Assembly: GCF_905147045.1 (NCBI RefSeq) | Contig: NC_065918.1 | Span: forward strand, 6,138,001 to 6,202,000 | Direction: 5' to 3' | From: Nymphalis io | Lineage: Eukaryota; Arthropoda; Insecta; Lepidoptera; Nymphalidae | DNA length: 64,000 nt | Shown: positions 37,801-50,318 of the stretch, in pieces | How the letters are laid out: every line of letters starts with the position of its first letter | Numbering within the stretch: the first letter of the stretch is position 1 | Notes under the pieces: generated by a model | What the model was told of the DNA's origin: nothing | What the model saw: the letters and a program-made list of their open reading frames with translations, nothing else | Database searches by the model: none | Program-made: the position numbers and the translations under genes

Positions 37801-38786
37801 TCTTAAAAGTACTTACTTTCATTATAACGGATAACTTCGAAAATCATATCATACTTGAGTTTAAATGACAACATATGAAACCTATTACGTTTGATTTTTA
37901 ATTATTAAACATTATTCACTTAGAATAAGATTACATAAAGTTTTTTTTTTTTATAAATATAATTTAACGAAAATAAAATAGGATCAGTTGCCATTTTTTA
38001 AACGTATTAGTTAACACTAAAAATATAATAAACAAAAATACCTAATAGTACACAAAATCTTTACACTTAATTGTTAAAAATCTCAGGAAAAAAGATTTAT
38101 AATTGGCTCAATTTTTTTTTAGTCTTATAATATATAACTATATTATAAATTTATGAACTCACTAAGATCGACAAGTTTAAAAATTCAGTTGCCACTTTTT
38201 AAGCGTAGTAGTTAACAATATAAATATACGAGACAAAAATAAAAAAAACTGCATACAACCTTAGAGAAATAATCTTTCCAGCTTTTTAGTCTTATTTGAA
38301 TAATCTGTACTGGACTCTATCGCTACTTATTAATATTATTTACGGCCTTACTAATAAACCTTGTATATAATGATGAATCACTAAGACAAAGTATTCTGTA
38401 ACTAACGACCGCCGTACAACGTTTATTCGTAAGATTCGTATGTTATTGTAATTAATATTACCATTTTAATTATATAAATAGCAATTGAAGCCTTATTCCC
38501 TGCGTAGTACAGATGAATATAGTTTGTACTTGTTACACACAATTATATATAAATCACCGAATAACTCTAAATGTTTTTTTTTCACTGTTAGACAAAATTT
38601 ACAACATCTTAGATAATAAGTAAAATTTGAATAAAAAATATGTTCTTATAGAAATGTTGATTTAAACTCATAGAGTGGTCTGTTTCACAAATATTTTAAG
38701 CTATTTTAGTTTATATAAGTGAAAGAATTAGAATTATTTTGAATCCAGTCGATGACATGTTTCTCATTTGCTCCCCTTGTTATGCT

Positions 38787-41350
38787 TTATGATCTGACGA
38801 AGTCCCATTGATTTGTTGGCTGGTTGTCGCAGATCACTAAGAGTATGGGTTCGTTGCGATACGCCCCTTCCACACCAAGACACATTCCAGCCGCTGTATT
38901 GTAAATCGGACTTCCAGCCTGTAAATAATGTAAAATTCAGTGTTAATACTAAAATTTCTTTCATAGAAAAGAGTTTATAAGCGAATGTGTGCATAAGTCA
39001 ATCGTTGTCGTCACGAGAGAGACGTATGTGTAGCTTGATCAAGTAAATTTTTGATAATCAACTTTTGCCAAAATAGCAATATATTTGATATATATTATAA
39101 GTCGGAAACAGATTTCTCTTGATAGAAATTCAATTCTCCAGCTCACGTGTTCCCCTCCTCTTACAACCCGGGTTCCTTCAAACGAGGCGTGAAGAGGCAT
39201 CTTGCGGGCCGGCAAGGCGAAGGCGGCTAGTGGACTCTACTACCACTTACCATCAGGTGGAGTAGAGTCATTTGCCCTCCCGGCGAATATAAAAAAAAGC
39301 TGATGTTTGGACGATATTCCATGATACTTTACAATTGCGTAAAAATAGTTTATAAAAAGATTGTTCTTATTTTAATTCCCGATTAGCAAATCTATTTATT
39401 GTAACAATCCGATTGTTTTTATTTTCAACATAAAAAGGCTAATTGTCAAACTTTATGATTACCGGAAGAATTTTTGACAAAAATATCGAGCGAATGGGAT
39501 GTGATCCTTGAACATTAAGTATTTAGACCTTAAATAATTAGAACCTTAAATTATTAGAGACACCAATAGAAAATATAAGCTAGTTACAAGGGTATGGAAC
39601 AGATCAAAGAAGTGAATATGTCTTCGTCAGAAGAGAAGAAGATGGGCACATGGGTCACCTAACGTTAAGTGGTCACAACCGCCGATAAACATTGATGAGG
39701 AAAGAAAGAATCATCGAAATATATCTATATTGTATTTCTTTTACTTAGAGCTAATTTAAGACAGGAAAAATGTTAGCGGCAGTGATACTGCAGCTATTTC
39801 GAAACTACTTTAGATTCGAAGCACAAACGCCATTTCTATTCCAGACCGATTACGGCTACGGCGGCCAATCTCAAGAGAGATTAGCCAACTACGCAGGAAA
39901 TATTATAGTGCACAAGTGTGTGCGCAAACACAGGTGCACTCTCTATTCCCTAAATCTTATAACCCGATGGGACAGCAATCCGACACGACAGGCGCTGGAC
40001 CAACGGGTTTACGTGCTTTCCGAGGCACGGGAGTGTACACACTTGCAACTTCCAGACTCCAGGCTGCTACTGAGAATTTTCTGACAGAAAAACCCAATAA
40101 CTTTTTAGTTGCCCGACCTGGGTATTAAACCCAGGACCTCTGAGTCTGCCGCCTTACATATAGCCACTAGCCCAACGAGGCAGTCGATCTCTATTCAGAA
40201 TTCCTAACAACTAACTAACATTATTGTACTTGCAACTAAATCATCATTGCCGGGATTATATTTTGATAAATATTTCGCTTGTTATTTTTTTGTGTCATTT
40301 TCCTGTTTTTTCTGCGGCTTCACCAGTTTGGGGTTCAGTTTTTTACGCAAATTATTAGTATTGAAACCATATAACAACTGCATGAATTGTAGATATAGAA
40401 TATTTAAATTATTAGGAAGCAGTGGTAGTCTGGTGATAAGACTATTGGACTACTACGATAGTTCGAAACTACGGCACCCACTTCTGACTTTTCGAAGTTG
40501 ACATGACTAGATTAATTAGTGTTTTCGCTGTATTTAACGAAGAAAGAATACATTGTAAGGAAACTTGTATGTCTGAGAGTTATCGAAGTATGAGAGAAGA
40601 GTGAGAAGTTTACGTTAGCCAACTTTCTCATACTGAGAAAGGGCGCACGCCTAGCAGTTCTGATATAACATAAAGTATAAAGAGTGCTGATATTCATATT
40701 ATTTGGGTGTTGATGCTATCGTGTTGTAACTTACTATTGTTGTTTATCGTGTTGTAACTTACTATTTTAACTACACTTATTATTGTTGTTTTCCGTTTAA
40801 ATTGTAAAATTGTGATACAATGTAATTACAAGGTATATAATAAATATATTTCACTGGTGGTATTACTGGTGGTAGGGCTTTTTGCAATCTCGTCTGAGTA
40901 GGTACCACCCGCTCATCGGATATTCTAGCGCAAAACAGCAGTACTTGGTATTGTTGTGTTCCGGGTGGAAGGGTGAGTGAGCCAGTGTAATTACATAAAC
41001 AAGGGACATAACATCTTAGTTCCCAAAGTTGGTGGCGCATTGACGATGTAAGCGATGGACCACACACCATCAGGTGACCCATAAGATCGTCCGCCTACCT
41101 ATTCTATAAATATATACATTTATGATATAACATCTCTTACCGTTCCCTTGTGTTTCCACTCTTGTGTACCTCCAAGTTCGTGACATTTACCAATGACAGG
41201 TGACACATTGCTAACAGCATCAAGACACAGGAAGCGGCCTAGAATCAGCTCATTGCGGTCGGTCTCGAACCAAATCTGTAAGAACGCAAAAATATAATGA
41301 GAAATTAGAAATGTTGCATAGAATTGCTTTTTTATACAGATTATATCAGG

Positions 41351-41448
<98 letters not shown>

Positions 41449-44400
41449 CTCCTTATTTTTCCCGTATGTATTCTTATATACCATTTGTCCGATTTAAGTA
41501 AGATCGTATGTCGTTGCATATAACTATCAATGTACACATAAGGAAAGCGTTAAGTGTTTGAAGTGGCATTGCCAATAATGCCGAGCACTAAGCAGCAACT
41601 TACAAATTCATCGTAAGATCTATATATAAATAGGCAGAAACAAAACAACTGTTTTTCTCCTCTTCTTTTAGAAACTTTTTCTCTTCTATTTTTAATATGA
41701 ACCTCTGAAAAATCGATTTTTAGTAGATATTGATGAGCTTTAGTGTTATCAAATAATAAAATAATGATAATGTCCTAATAATGATTTTATGGATTAAATT
41801 CGAATACTGGACGAACGCTAGTATATAGCTAAGATGTTTTTGCTGGAGACTCTTCGAAATTACTTAGTTACTAAACAAATAGGTATTTATTTTCCGATAG
41901 ATATTATTACATTTTCCGAAGTATAACGATTTCTATGATGTTATAAATAAGCCTTAATAATCTTAAATATAAAAGAAGATAATCTTTCCTCTATGAAATT
42001 TAAACATTTAAATTAAGAGTTTGTGTTACAATGTCGATTTCTGAATATTAAATTATTACCTGGTTGAGGGTCCTTATACAATTAGCAAGAACTAATCCGC
42101 TGCCTCTGCTTTTGATATCCTTTGCACTTTGTATGCATAGAGAAGTATTCTTTAAACGAATTTGAAACGAATCCGTGTAATTACGTTTTCTGAAAGTTAC
42201 AAAAAAATAATAATAATTTAAAACACTGTAATGTTAATGTTAATATCTAATGAAAATACAAACAACTAAACAAAAAAAATCATAAATAAATCTATTTATG
42301 ATCTAGTTCATTATCTTCTTATGAAAAAAATAATGTTTGCATTGGTGAAGAAACAATATAAATTATATCAAGCTCTGTTTTATTACGACTAAATATTTTC
42401 CGCGTGTGGCTTTGCCCGCCTGTGAAGGCTCCTTTTTTTGTTTTTATACCCCGGACAGCGTGTATGCAAAATTTCATGGTGATCGGTTAAGTAGTTAAGA
42501 CGTGAAGGGTAACAAAATCGCTTTCGCACTTCAATCGCAAGTTTCATCTTATTCACACTAAACTTTTTTTTAACTTTCTCTTGTAATCCTTGTTTGTAAT
42601 GTTACCGCTTCAAGAGCTTTAAAGCTTGGAATAATATGCTCGACATTAGCCAGTTCAGCACTGGGCTGGATTATTTCGCTGGATTACTGTACTGGAATAT
42701 GTGAACCAGTCATAGTAGTGAAAAAATAATAATCAAACGATGGTCAACCAGTACCGTGCCGAGCGCTGAATCAGTAAACGGCGTAAGTTCCGGATCGTAT
42801 GAAAATATGGTCAAGACAACTTTAGTGTTTGGCCCAGTGGTAAGAACGCATGAATCTTAACTGATGATCGTGGGTTCAAACCCGGGCAAGCACCACTGAA
42901 TTTTCATGTGCTTAATTTATGTTTATAATTCATCTCTTGCTTGACGGTGAAGGAAAACATCGTGAGGAAACCTACATGTGTCTAATTTCACTGAAACTCT
43001 GCCACATGTGTATTCCACTGACCCGCATTAGAGCAGCGTGGTGGAATAAGCTCTAAACCTTCTCCTCAAAAAAGGGAGAGGAGGCCTTAGCCCAGCAGTG
43101 GGACATTCACAGGCTGTTACTGATACTGATTACTGTGTTCAGTTTATGTATTTGTAACATATTTAAATACTTAATTTTAACATAGTCGGAATATTTAATA
43201 TCACGGCGACAATGCCTACGAGTTGTGGTGACAACTTTCCGTCATGTGGCGCATCTGTCCATTTGCCTACCTATATTATAAATTAAAAAAAAAATAACTT
43301 CCTTTTTACTAATCAGCTATGTAAATATGTGCTGACTATTTACCTAGAGTGCCAGGGTTGAAATTTATTCTTCTCTGGATCGTTCAACGCGGCTATCTTC
43401 TTTCTAGATGCAGAATTTTCACCAATTTCAAGTTCCGGGTACACATTATCGAGATACCATTTGAAGGATTTGCATCCGAGATTCTTTCGTAGTGCAATTC
43501 GTTCGGATATATCGCCTATAGACACATGCGCGGCTGACGGGTTTTGCTCAATTACTTTATTCTGAAAAAAGTAAATTAGTTCTTTTTAAGTATAAAAGTA
43601 CCTATATGTACCTATACGCTTATATGATCGACCTAATATTCATACTATATTTTATAAATTTGAAAACAATGTGTACGATCACGGAGTTGTCCATGAGCCG
43701 AAAAACAGCTCAGACGTGTAGGATTATTTCCTTCCAATATGATTAGCTCTCATGAAAGATACCATTGTAATCGATGTAGAAGAAATCTGAATATTAATAT
43801 ATTCACATTATGTTATGTTCAAATAATGATTATGTTTAAATACTTTAAATCTCAAACACAAGTTAAAATGAAAGTTTTTGATTACATCTACATTTTCCCT
43901 GCACCATTCGAGTCTGGATAAAGGAAAGCAAACGGGTACTGGCTTCATAATCAATTATTATTAAAGAAAATTTAATGATTGCTTGTATCCAATGCTCACT
44001 AAAAACATTAGCAACAATAGAAGTTGAAATAGTTAAGTAAAAACTAAAAAACATAAAAGAAACATTAAAAAAACGCAATTAAACATTATGACACTGTACA
44101 TTGTTCTTATATAGAAGAAAATAAAAATTATAATGACACGAAGTAATGTGCAAATAATAACAGAAGCTATGCTAACTGATGATATCGCCCTGACCGTTCC
44201 GACCACGACAGTCGTTCCCGATGGAGACCCAACTAACCAACTACGCTGAAGTTATATGAGCCCTATCCAAAAAGATCGTTGAGACTTTAGGGAAAGTTAT
44301 ATTGGGAAGTACTACGGACATCAATGTAACTCTTCGCGAAAACAAGCACCCGCCTATATGAAATTGACCCATTTGGATATTAGTCTTTGAGAGATTAGAT

Positions 44401-47400
44401 TAGCTCTCTAATACGTATAAAACAACAAAGCACCGGGTGGGGCAAAATGTCAAACCAACTTGTTAAAGGAATTCTTAGAGGAGCCACATCACATATAGCG
44501 GGGTAGAAAACTCAGCACTACATTTCAGTTGGTCCATTTACCTTTGAAATTATGCAAAATCAATAAATAATTGATTAATCATCTATCTTTATAACTATAT
44601 AAGAAGTAATGTCTACATTATAAGGTAGTAAAGATCAAAACTTGTGTTTCGATTTAAAGAGTGCGTAAGTCATTAAAATTACTGGTGCAAGGGACGTAGC
44701 ACATAGATTTCGTTGCCAGCCAGGCCAGTTAGGAAGTAATCGTTTACACTTCTTGCTAGAGAAATACTAGTCACTATGAATATAGTCTTCATTTAAATAT
44801 AATTGTTTTTCTTTTCTTTTTGTAATTGTGTTGAACAAAGTTAATTTGACACATTGTACATGTTGCTAAATATTTATGGGAATTTTCTAAAAAAAAAACC
44901 TACGATTACCGCTGATTAAATTATCGGTATAAAAATGATTCAATGTCTTACCACATAGTCGTCCATCCAAACTCGGGCCATACGCATCGAGTTATGCAAC
45001 ATAAAGTCTTCCTTTTCGCCAAAGCCATAAGGTCTCCGTTTACGAAACACGTGACCAACTCGACTACACGGTATTAATTCCAAGATACCACCGCACATCC
45101 ATATCTGAAAACAAATTAAAATTTCCCAATAAAAATATCCGGAATGATATCTGATCAATCACCTATAGACTGAAAAGTCACCCCCGACAATTTTGCGGTG
45201 TGATACCACAATTCCTTAAATTAAATTCTGACAAAGTGCAGTTCGTAAAACACTTCACCCGATTTCTAAAAAGGCAATCGCTCTGATCTCACAAACTATT
45301 GGCCTATTGCCATCACCTCCTTGTTCTTTAAGATAATGGAGTCAGTAATAAACTGCCTGTTCCTGCGGTACCTAGGAGCACCAGCTAATTAGGAACCGCC
45401 AGTACGATTTCCATCGGGGTCGCTCAGCCGGTGATCTTCTAGTTTACCTGACTCACAGAGGGGCTGAAGCAGTTGAGTCCAAGGGGGGAGCATTAGCAGT
45501 CAGTCTGGACATAGCAAAAGCCTTTGATCGGGTATAGCATAAAGCGCTTCTTTCGAAGCTTCCTTCCTACAGTCCTTCCATAAAATTATGCATCTGGATC
45601 ACCAGTTTTAAACAGATCGGAGCATCAAGGTCGTTGTCGACGGCGCATGCTCTCACTTAAAATTTGTCAATTCTGGTGTTTACAAGGCTGCGTGCTACTC
45701 CGTTTCTTCTATATATCAATGACATGTTCCAAATCAGCAACATTCACTGCTGCCAAAGTCTCAGACTGGGCCAACTTATCTTAGTCCAATTCAACCCTAA
45801 TAAGACTCGAGTTGGGCGCGTTGACTGCTAAAAAGTCACCTTTTGTCATTTCTCCTCATTTGTGAATACTCCCCTCGCTGCCACAGCCAGTATCGCGATA
45901 CTTGAAGTCAAGATTTCGAACGTTATTCAGTTCCGCGGTCAATTGGAAGGTAAAGCCAAATTGGCCTCTAATAAGCTTGATATTCTTAACAAGGCGAGGC
46001 AGAACTTAACGTCGGCTCATCGCCTAAAACTCTACAAGGCGCAAATTCGGCCTCATAAAGAGTACTGCTCTCATCTCTGGGCGGGAGCTCCCCAGTACTA
46101 GCTTCTTGTTTTGACTGTATTCAACGTAGACCAGTTCGAATTGTCGACAATCAAGAAACGGACCGGCTCGATCCTTTGGAACAGTGTGGAGACGTTGAGC
46201 CACTCTATCATCTCTCTCATCCTCTATCGCATATATCACGGGGAATGTTCTGAGGAATTGTTTGGATTAGTCCCAGCTGCTGAATTTCACTACCGGACAT
46301 TGCGCCAGAACTCAAAATTCCATCCTCACCACCTCAATGTCTGGAAATCCACAAGAGCGCGATTTTTAAGGCATTTCCTGCCTCACACTATCATTATATG
46401 GGACCACCTTTCGCCGGCGACTTATCCGAATCGATATGATATATCAACGTTCAAGAAAAGAACGTACTCATTCCTTAAAGGGAACGCACCTACAAGACCT
46501 CGGATGTTGTAGATGTCCATGGGTGGTGGTAGTGACTTTTCATCAGGTGTTGTTGGACCCTCTTACAAAAAAAAACTATATCGATACGTTTGCTCATAAA
46601 AATCCAACTCTAGACATTTACACGCCTAAATTTTACGGGTTTAAGAATACATTGAAGATTTTTTTTACTGAGTACTTAAGAATATAGTTTAACTTGTTTT
46701 CGAAATTACTGACCCAATATTTATTTATTATATTATACTCCATCCGTGTCAAATTTATATTTCTTATAGATTCGTTATTTCCGTTATTTATACACCCTCC
46801 GTATTTAAGTGACTTGACTAGATTTCACAATCAAATACACAATATGTACTTTTTCATACAATCTCTACAGTGGTTTAGTCGAAATAAGATAACAAGCAAA
46901 GCATTATACTTTGTTTCGAATTTATAACACTTTACAGATTATTTTATAACATTATTTGCACTAAAAGTTCTCGACATTAACAATAGAATAAATGTTTAGT
47001 TTAACAGCATATGGACTTACTTTATTGATAGCCATCCAAAGTTGTTTAAGACTACAATCAACAAACCTAAGTGACAGTAAATTGCGTCCTCTTAAGCAAT
47101 CAACCACTACTGACCCCTATGCTAAGAGGTTAAAGCTTAATAAGAAAATAATCCTTCATATGTTACTGAACAGAAATTTCTCGACTAACAAATATAGTTT
47201 GAAAATAGAATTCTTATTTTCAAATTGATATTTGTAATAAAAACATATAATAAAATTATACATACACGAAAAGATATCTCTAAGTTTTCACCTCCCCAAA
47301 TATTCATGCCAGAGTCATATTTGCCAATGTTATTGAAATATTCCCGATATATAGCGAACAGACCACCTGCCATCGTTGGAGATCGTATTGGCTTTACAAA

Positions 47401-50318
47401 ATCTTCTTCATCTGAAATCAATAAATTCTTAGTTATGAGTATGTGACAAATATAAATAACAATAAATTAAACTGGTTATCGTTCTTGAAATACATGTTTA
47501 AAGTGATAAAGTGATGACTCAATGACATATTATTTATAAAATTATATACGTAAGACATGTAATTATAAAGTTCACATTAGCACTTGTGATTAATAATATA
47601 TAATTTGTTTCTTTAATTAAGTGATTATATTTTTTATCAGAAAATAATTGAATTGAAAAATAAACAACAATTTTTTAATATCAATATATACCTTTCTTCA
47701 TAGCAATAATATTGTAAATAATAGTGAGTTTATTTCAGCAGTTTATGTATCTAAAAGACGCACTTTTTCAAACAAAAATAATTATGAGGTATAATTAGAG
47801 CCAAGCGGAACACAATAACTATTATTCATAGTGAGAAAGTAGATTAGTAAATGAGCCACTGGAAAGTGGTCACCTTTATTAGACATGGGCGTGTTTAGAG
47901 GCAGTTACATTTTACTAACATAATATTTTATCAAAGGTGATTTTTATTAACAAGCATAAAGTGTCGTTTTTAGTCCTTACTTTTTAAGGTTCCTTTAGGT
48001 AGGTTATCCCATTTGAAATGTAATCCCCAATTGAAACCTCCTCTGACTAATGGACTTGAGGTATATTCAAACGTATCAGCATTAATAACATCAATGACTG
48101 GAGTAACAGCCCGTGGTGAATACCTTACATTAACACCATCAACACCTTCTGACAATCTTGTTAGAAGAGGAGGCAACCAGTCTACGTTCACTTCAATATG
48201 TGAATCCAAGAATACCAAAACCTATAAACATACATTTGTTTTCTTATACATTATTTACATGATAAACCATACAGTTTTACACTAAACTATAAATTATATA
48301 TATTATATTATATATATTATATAATTATATATAATTTTAAAATTATTTGATAACAGTTAATAAATATGAGGTATATAATGGCAAACTTTCTATAATGTTA
48401 GTATAAATACTTACATCTCCAATACTATTATCGGCTCCATATAGTCTAGCTCGGATGAGACCTTCTCTTTTACTAGTTTTAAGTAACTGTATATTCAAAC
48501 CTTTCAACTTTTTATTTGAATCTGTAGATTTCTTTAAATCCAAAATATTATTATTGTCGTCATTGATGTAGTCTATAATATTGTCGCCATCAAGGTTATT
48601 CGTGTCCAGGAATTCTTCTTCTTTCTTTACCTTGCTGTTTAATTCATCAACTGCTTTTTTTACTTCATCATGTAGACCTACTATATCACTATAATCATCA
48701 ACTAATATTATTTCCTTGAGGAGCTTCTGATCAGTGCGATCTAAGATGGAGTGGACGGATCTTATGAGTGTTTCAAAATGTTCATTATAAAAACAAATAA
48801 TTATGGATGCTTTAGGTAATTTTGAAGGATGTTTTTGTAATCGGCATCTAAAATAAGTAGAATACAAAGTTTAAAAGTAGTTTAACAATAAAACTATGAA
48901 AAGAAATAGCAATCAGGACAATATTCATTGCAAATAATAAAGTTTACACTAAAATCGTACAATTTATTTCTTGTATCTGGTAATCCTCTATGATTCCCAA
49001 TTCTTTGTGAGACGAGAGTGTTAAATGCATGCAAATTGTAACCATTTTCTCGAATTTTAACATCATCCGCATTATGTATCAACCCAAATTGATTTTCTAA
49101 AACAGAAACACAATTATTTTTGGTAGTATTTTGTACAGCTTATTCATATCATTAAAATTGATTACAATCTTTACAATACTTAAGTATATAATCTGTAACT
49201 TTAAGTAATAAATGTAACAAGAAAATATGAAAAAAAATACTTTGCAATGCTCTATAAATATTTTTATAGACAATCATCCAGGGGGACTTTCACACCACTA
49301 GAGCTGTTGACAATATTACACCAGAAACATTATCACAGGTTCCACAACAATTACAAAGTTTCAACTGGTTAACAGTGTGTGAAAACTTTGAATACAATCA
49401 TAAACATTATTTTATGTTTCAAGTTCAAATACCCACTGCCCAAACTGCATTAGAGCAATATGGTGTAACAAGCTCATAACACTCTCCAAGAAAGAGGACC
49501 CCTTTACCCGACAGAGGGATATTTACAGACTATTACTTTTTTAAGTTCAAACATAGTTCACCAAAATGTATTTGCATGAATATCAACAATTATATAATTT
49601 ATATAATAACTTACCTAAGCTTTTATCTGGTAATGCCTTATTTTTTAATCCAAGCTGTTTTGTAAATTTCTCTTTCAACATTACCTTCCTTCTATAATAA
49701 TCAGACATCTCCTTTTGATGTTTCCACTTTTTATCCATATAGTTAGCAATGTTCTCTTTAGGGCTATCATACAATAGATTCTTGCCCTCCAAAGCTGCAA
49801 TAGATTTATCATTGTTTTTTATACGATCCTTCTCTTCTTTGTTAACAAGATGATAATGTAACCTGTCCTTTTTAAGATTAACAACATTTTCACCTAAAAC
49901 CATTAGGTATAGTAGAATTTAAGTCCTAATTAATGAGTTGAATTAAGAATGAGTTAAAATATTATGTATTTTTCTAAAATTACTATATGTTGTATATATT
50001 TTTGTTATTCAAATTATATGAATATTTTCATAAATACATTATATTACAATATAATGTATATATTATTTTAATCAGTAACAAATATTATTAGGTGATAGAC
50101 ATATTTTAACTAGCATTTTTTAGTTTCTTAAATGTATGTTGAATAATTAACTACATAGATACGGATCCATGTCTCCAAAAATTTAAATTGTAACGTAATT
50201 AAAAAAAAAACTACTACTTACCACTCATATTAAGTAACCAATATAAATATAATGATACACTCCATGTTGCAGACGCAAAAATTATCCCCCATAAAAATGA
50301 ATTATTCATTTTACTCAT
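38787..50318 (-). CDS. Pgant35A: Polypeptide N-acetylgalactosaminyltransferase (GALNT11 / Pgant35A type)
   Basis: Eleven exons join in phase on the minus strand: 50222-50318 (ATG), 49615-49893, 48961-49096, 48415-48847, 47981-48221, 47266-47411, 44952-45104, 43344-43561, 42060-42189, 41141-41275, 38787-38918 (TAA), giving 699 residues. It transfers GalNAc from UDP-GalNAc to Ser/Thr of Golgi cargo. The N-terminus is a type II anchor (about residues 9-30), followed by a lysine-rich stem. The GT-A domain has IIICFYNE, IILVDDYSD, the metal site DSH (321-323), VRGGFNWGLHFKWD, SPTMAGGLFA and WGGE (434-437). The C-terminal ricin-type lectin domain has CLD/QEW-like repeats and ends NQWDFVRS. GGFNWGLHFKW and GCKSFKWYLDNVYPE match the GALNT11/Pgant35A subgroup. 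Odd: a hydrophilic insertion at about 242-285. The 2.2-kb intron 45105-47265 carries a LINE in the opposite orientation. All donors and acceptors fit GT-AG. Confidence 0.95.
39137..39297 (+). mobile_element. Truncated Jockey/CR1-type LINE 3' tail
   Basis: It matches the last part of the copy at 53720-54375: 'cagctcacgtgttcccctcc', 'cctcttacaacccgggttcc', 'gaggcatcttgcgggccgg'. About 41 bases present there after 'ggctagt' are missing here. The hairpin gactctac (39233-39240) / gtagagtc (39262-39269) and an A-rich end are kept. Lies in the 2.2-kb intron between the last two transferase exons. Confidence 0.8.
39641..39690 (-). repeat. Family C tail fragment
   Basis: 'gatgggcacatgggtcacct' and 'gttaagtggtcac' are the reverse of the family C tail (ggtgacc...cttaccatcaggtggccca). 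Only about 50 bp remain. Confidence 0.4.
39845..40182 (-). repeat. tRNA-derived SINE, family A, nearly full length
   Basis: Reverse orientation: the tail 'ggcggccaatctcaagagag', 'gcgcaaacacaggtgcactc', 'gtttacgtgctttccgaggc', 'gactccaggctgctactgag', then the tRNA-like head with 'attaaacccaggacctctga' and 'ccactagcccaacgaggcag'. Sits in a Pgant35A intron, where it is sense to that gene. Two open frames of 70-104 codons on the plus strand are repeat by-products. Confidence 0.8.
40864..41109 (+). repeat. SINE-like element, family C, internally deleted
   Basis: Same order as 25044-25340, but the stretch between 'gtaagcgatgg' and 'accatcaggtg' is shortened by about 45 bp. A partial head duplication ('cactggtggtattactggtgg') lies at the start. 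It ends 31 bp from transferase exon 41141-41275, so it sits next to the minus-strand donor site. Confidence 0.75.
41353..41445. repeat. Long (AT)n microsatellite
   Basis: About 46 uninterrupted AT units in a transferase intron, 77 bp from exon 41141-41275. Open frames reading YIYIYI on both strands are artefacts. Confidence 0.95.
42405..42545 (-). mobile_element. Helitron-like or LINE-like short repeat
   Basis: Reverse relative of 37672: 'accccggacagcgtgtatgc', 'aaatttcatggtgatcgg', 'agttaagacgtgaagggtaa' and 'atcgctttcgcac'. Lies in a Pgant35A intron. Confidence 0.5.
42829..43130 (+). repeat. tRNA-derived SINE, family B, full length
   Basis: The head 'tggcccagtggtaagaacgc' and B box 'gggttcaaacccgggc' are followed by 'agcaccactgaattttcatg', 'tcatctcttgcttgacgg', 'aacatcgtgaggaaacctac', 'gcagcgtggtggaataagct' and 'gaggccttagcccagcagtg'. 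The tail is 'ctgatactgattactg'. It is the best reference copy in this window, in a transferase intron, antisense to the gene. Confidence 0.85.
43204..43280 (+). repeat. Family C tail fragment
   Basis: 'cggcgacaatgcctacgag', 'tggtgacaactttccgtcat' and 'ccatttgcctacctatatta' follow the 3' third of family C with substitutions. It lies 64 bp from transferase exon 43344-43561. Confidence 0.45.
44150..44545 (+). mobile_element. Decayed non-LTR reverse transcriptase fragment
   Basis: A broken frame contains NNKAPG near 44425, resembling the KNNKAPGPDGI motif that opens the reverse transcriptase domain of RTE/Jockey-type elements, followed by a frame reading NLLKEFLEEP. Several stops and shifts. Located in a Pgant35A intron. 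Moderate to low support. Confidence 0.4.
45178..46576 (+). pseudogene. Dead Jockey/CR1-type LINE (reverse transcriptase C-terminal half)
   Basis: Plus-strand frames read NYRPIAITSLF, then AVSLDIAKAFDRV (catalytic motif A), then RPHKEYCSHLWAGAP, YHGECSEELF and a C-terminal tail ending NAPTRPRML. The YADD catalytic segment is absent: the frame runs from SSIYQ-like text straight into downstream sequence, so there is an internal deletion besides stops and frameshifts. It ends with 'catcaggtgttgttgg' and a run of A. It is inserted in Pgant35A intron 45105-47265, opposite to the gene, and is the main reason that intron is long. Confidence 0.8.
49435..49532 (+). repeat. Degenerate family B SINE tail
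   Basis: 'ctgcattagagcaatatgg', 'taacaagctcataacac' and 'gggatatttacagactatta' follow the 3' half of family B ('cgcattagagcagcgtgg', 'ataagctctaaacc', 'gggacattcacaggctgtta'). In a transferase intron. Confidence 0.45.

Noticed and set aside
38790..38994. A 76-codon minus-strand frame overlapping the last transferase exon
   Set aside because: It is the wrong frame. The real exon (38787-38918) reads in another phase, ends NQWDFVRS and joins the previous exon exactly.
41311..41537. Open frames reading YIYIYI on both strands
   Set aside because: They are translations of the AT microsatellite.
45862..46512. Two open frames that could look like small host genes
   Set aside because: They are the C-terminal part of a decayed LINE (EYCSHLWAG, YHGECSEELF).
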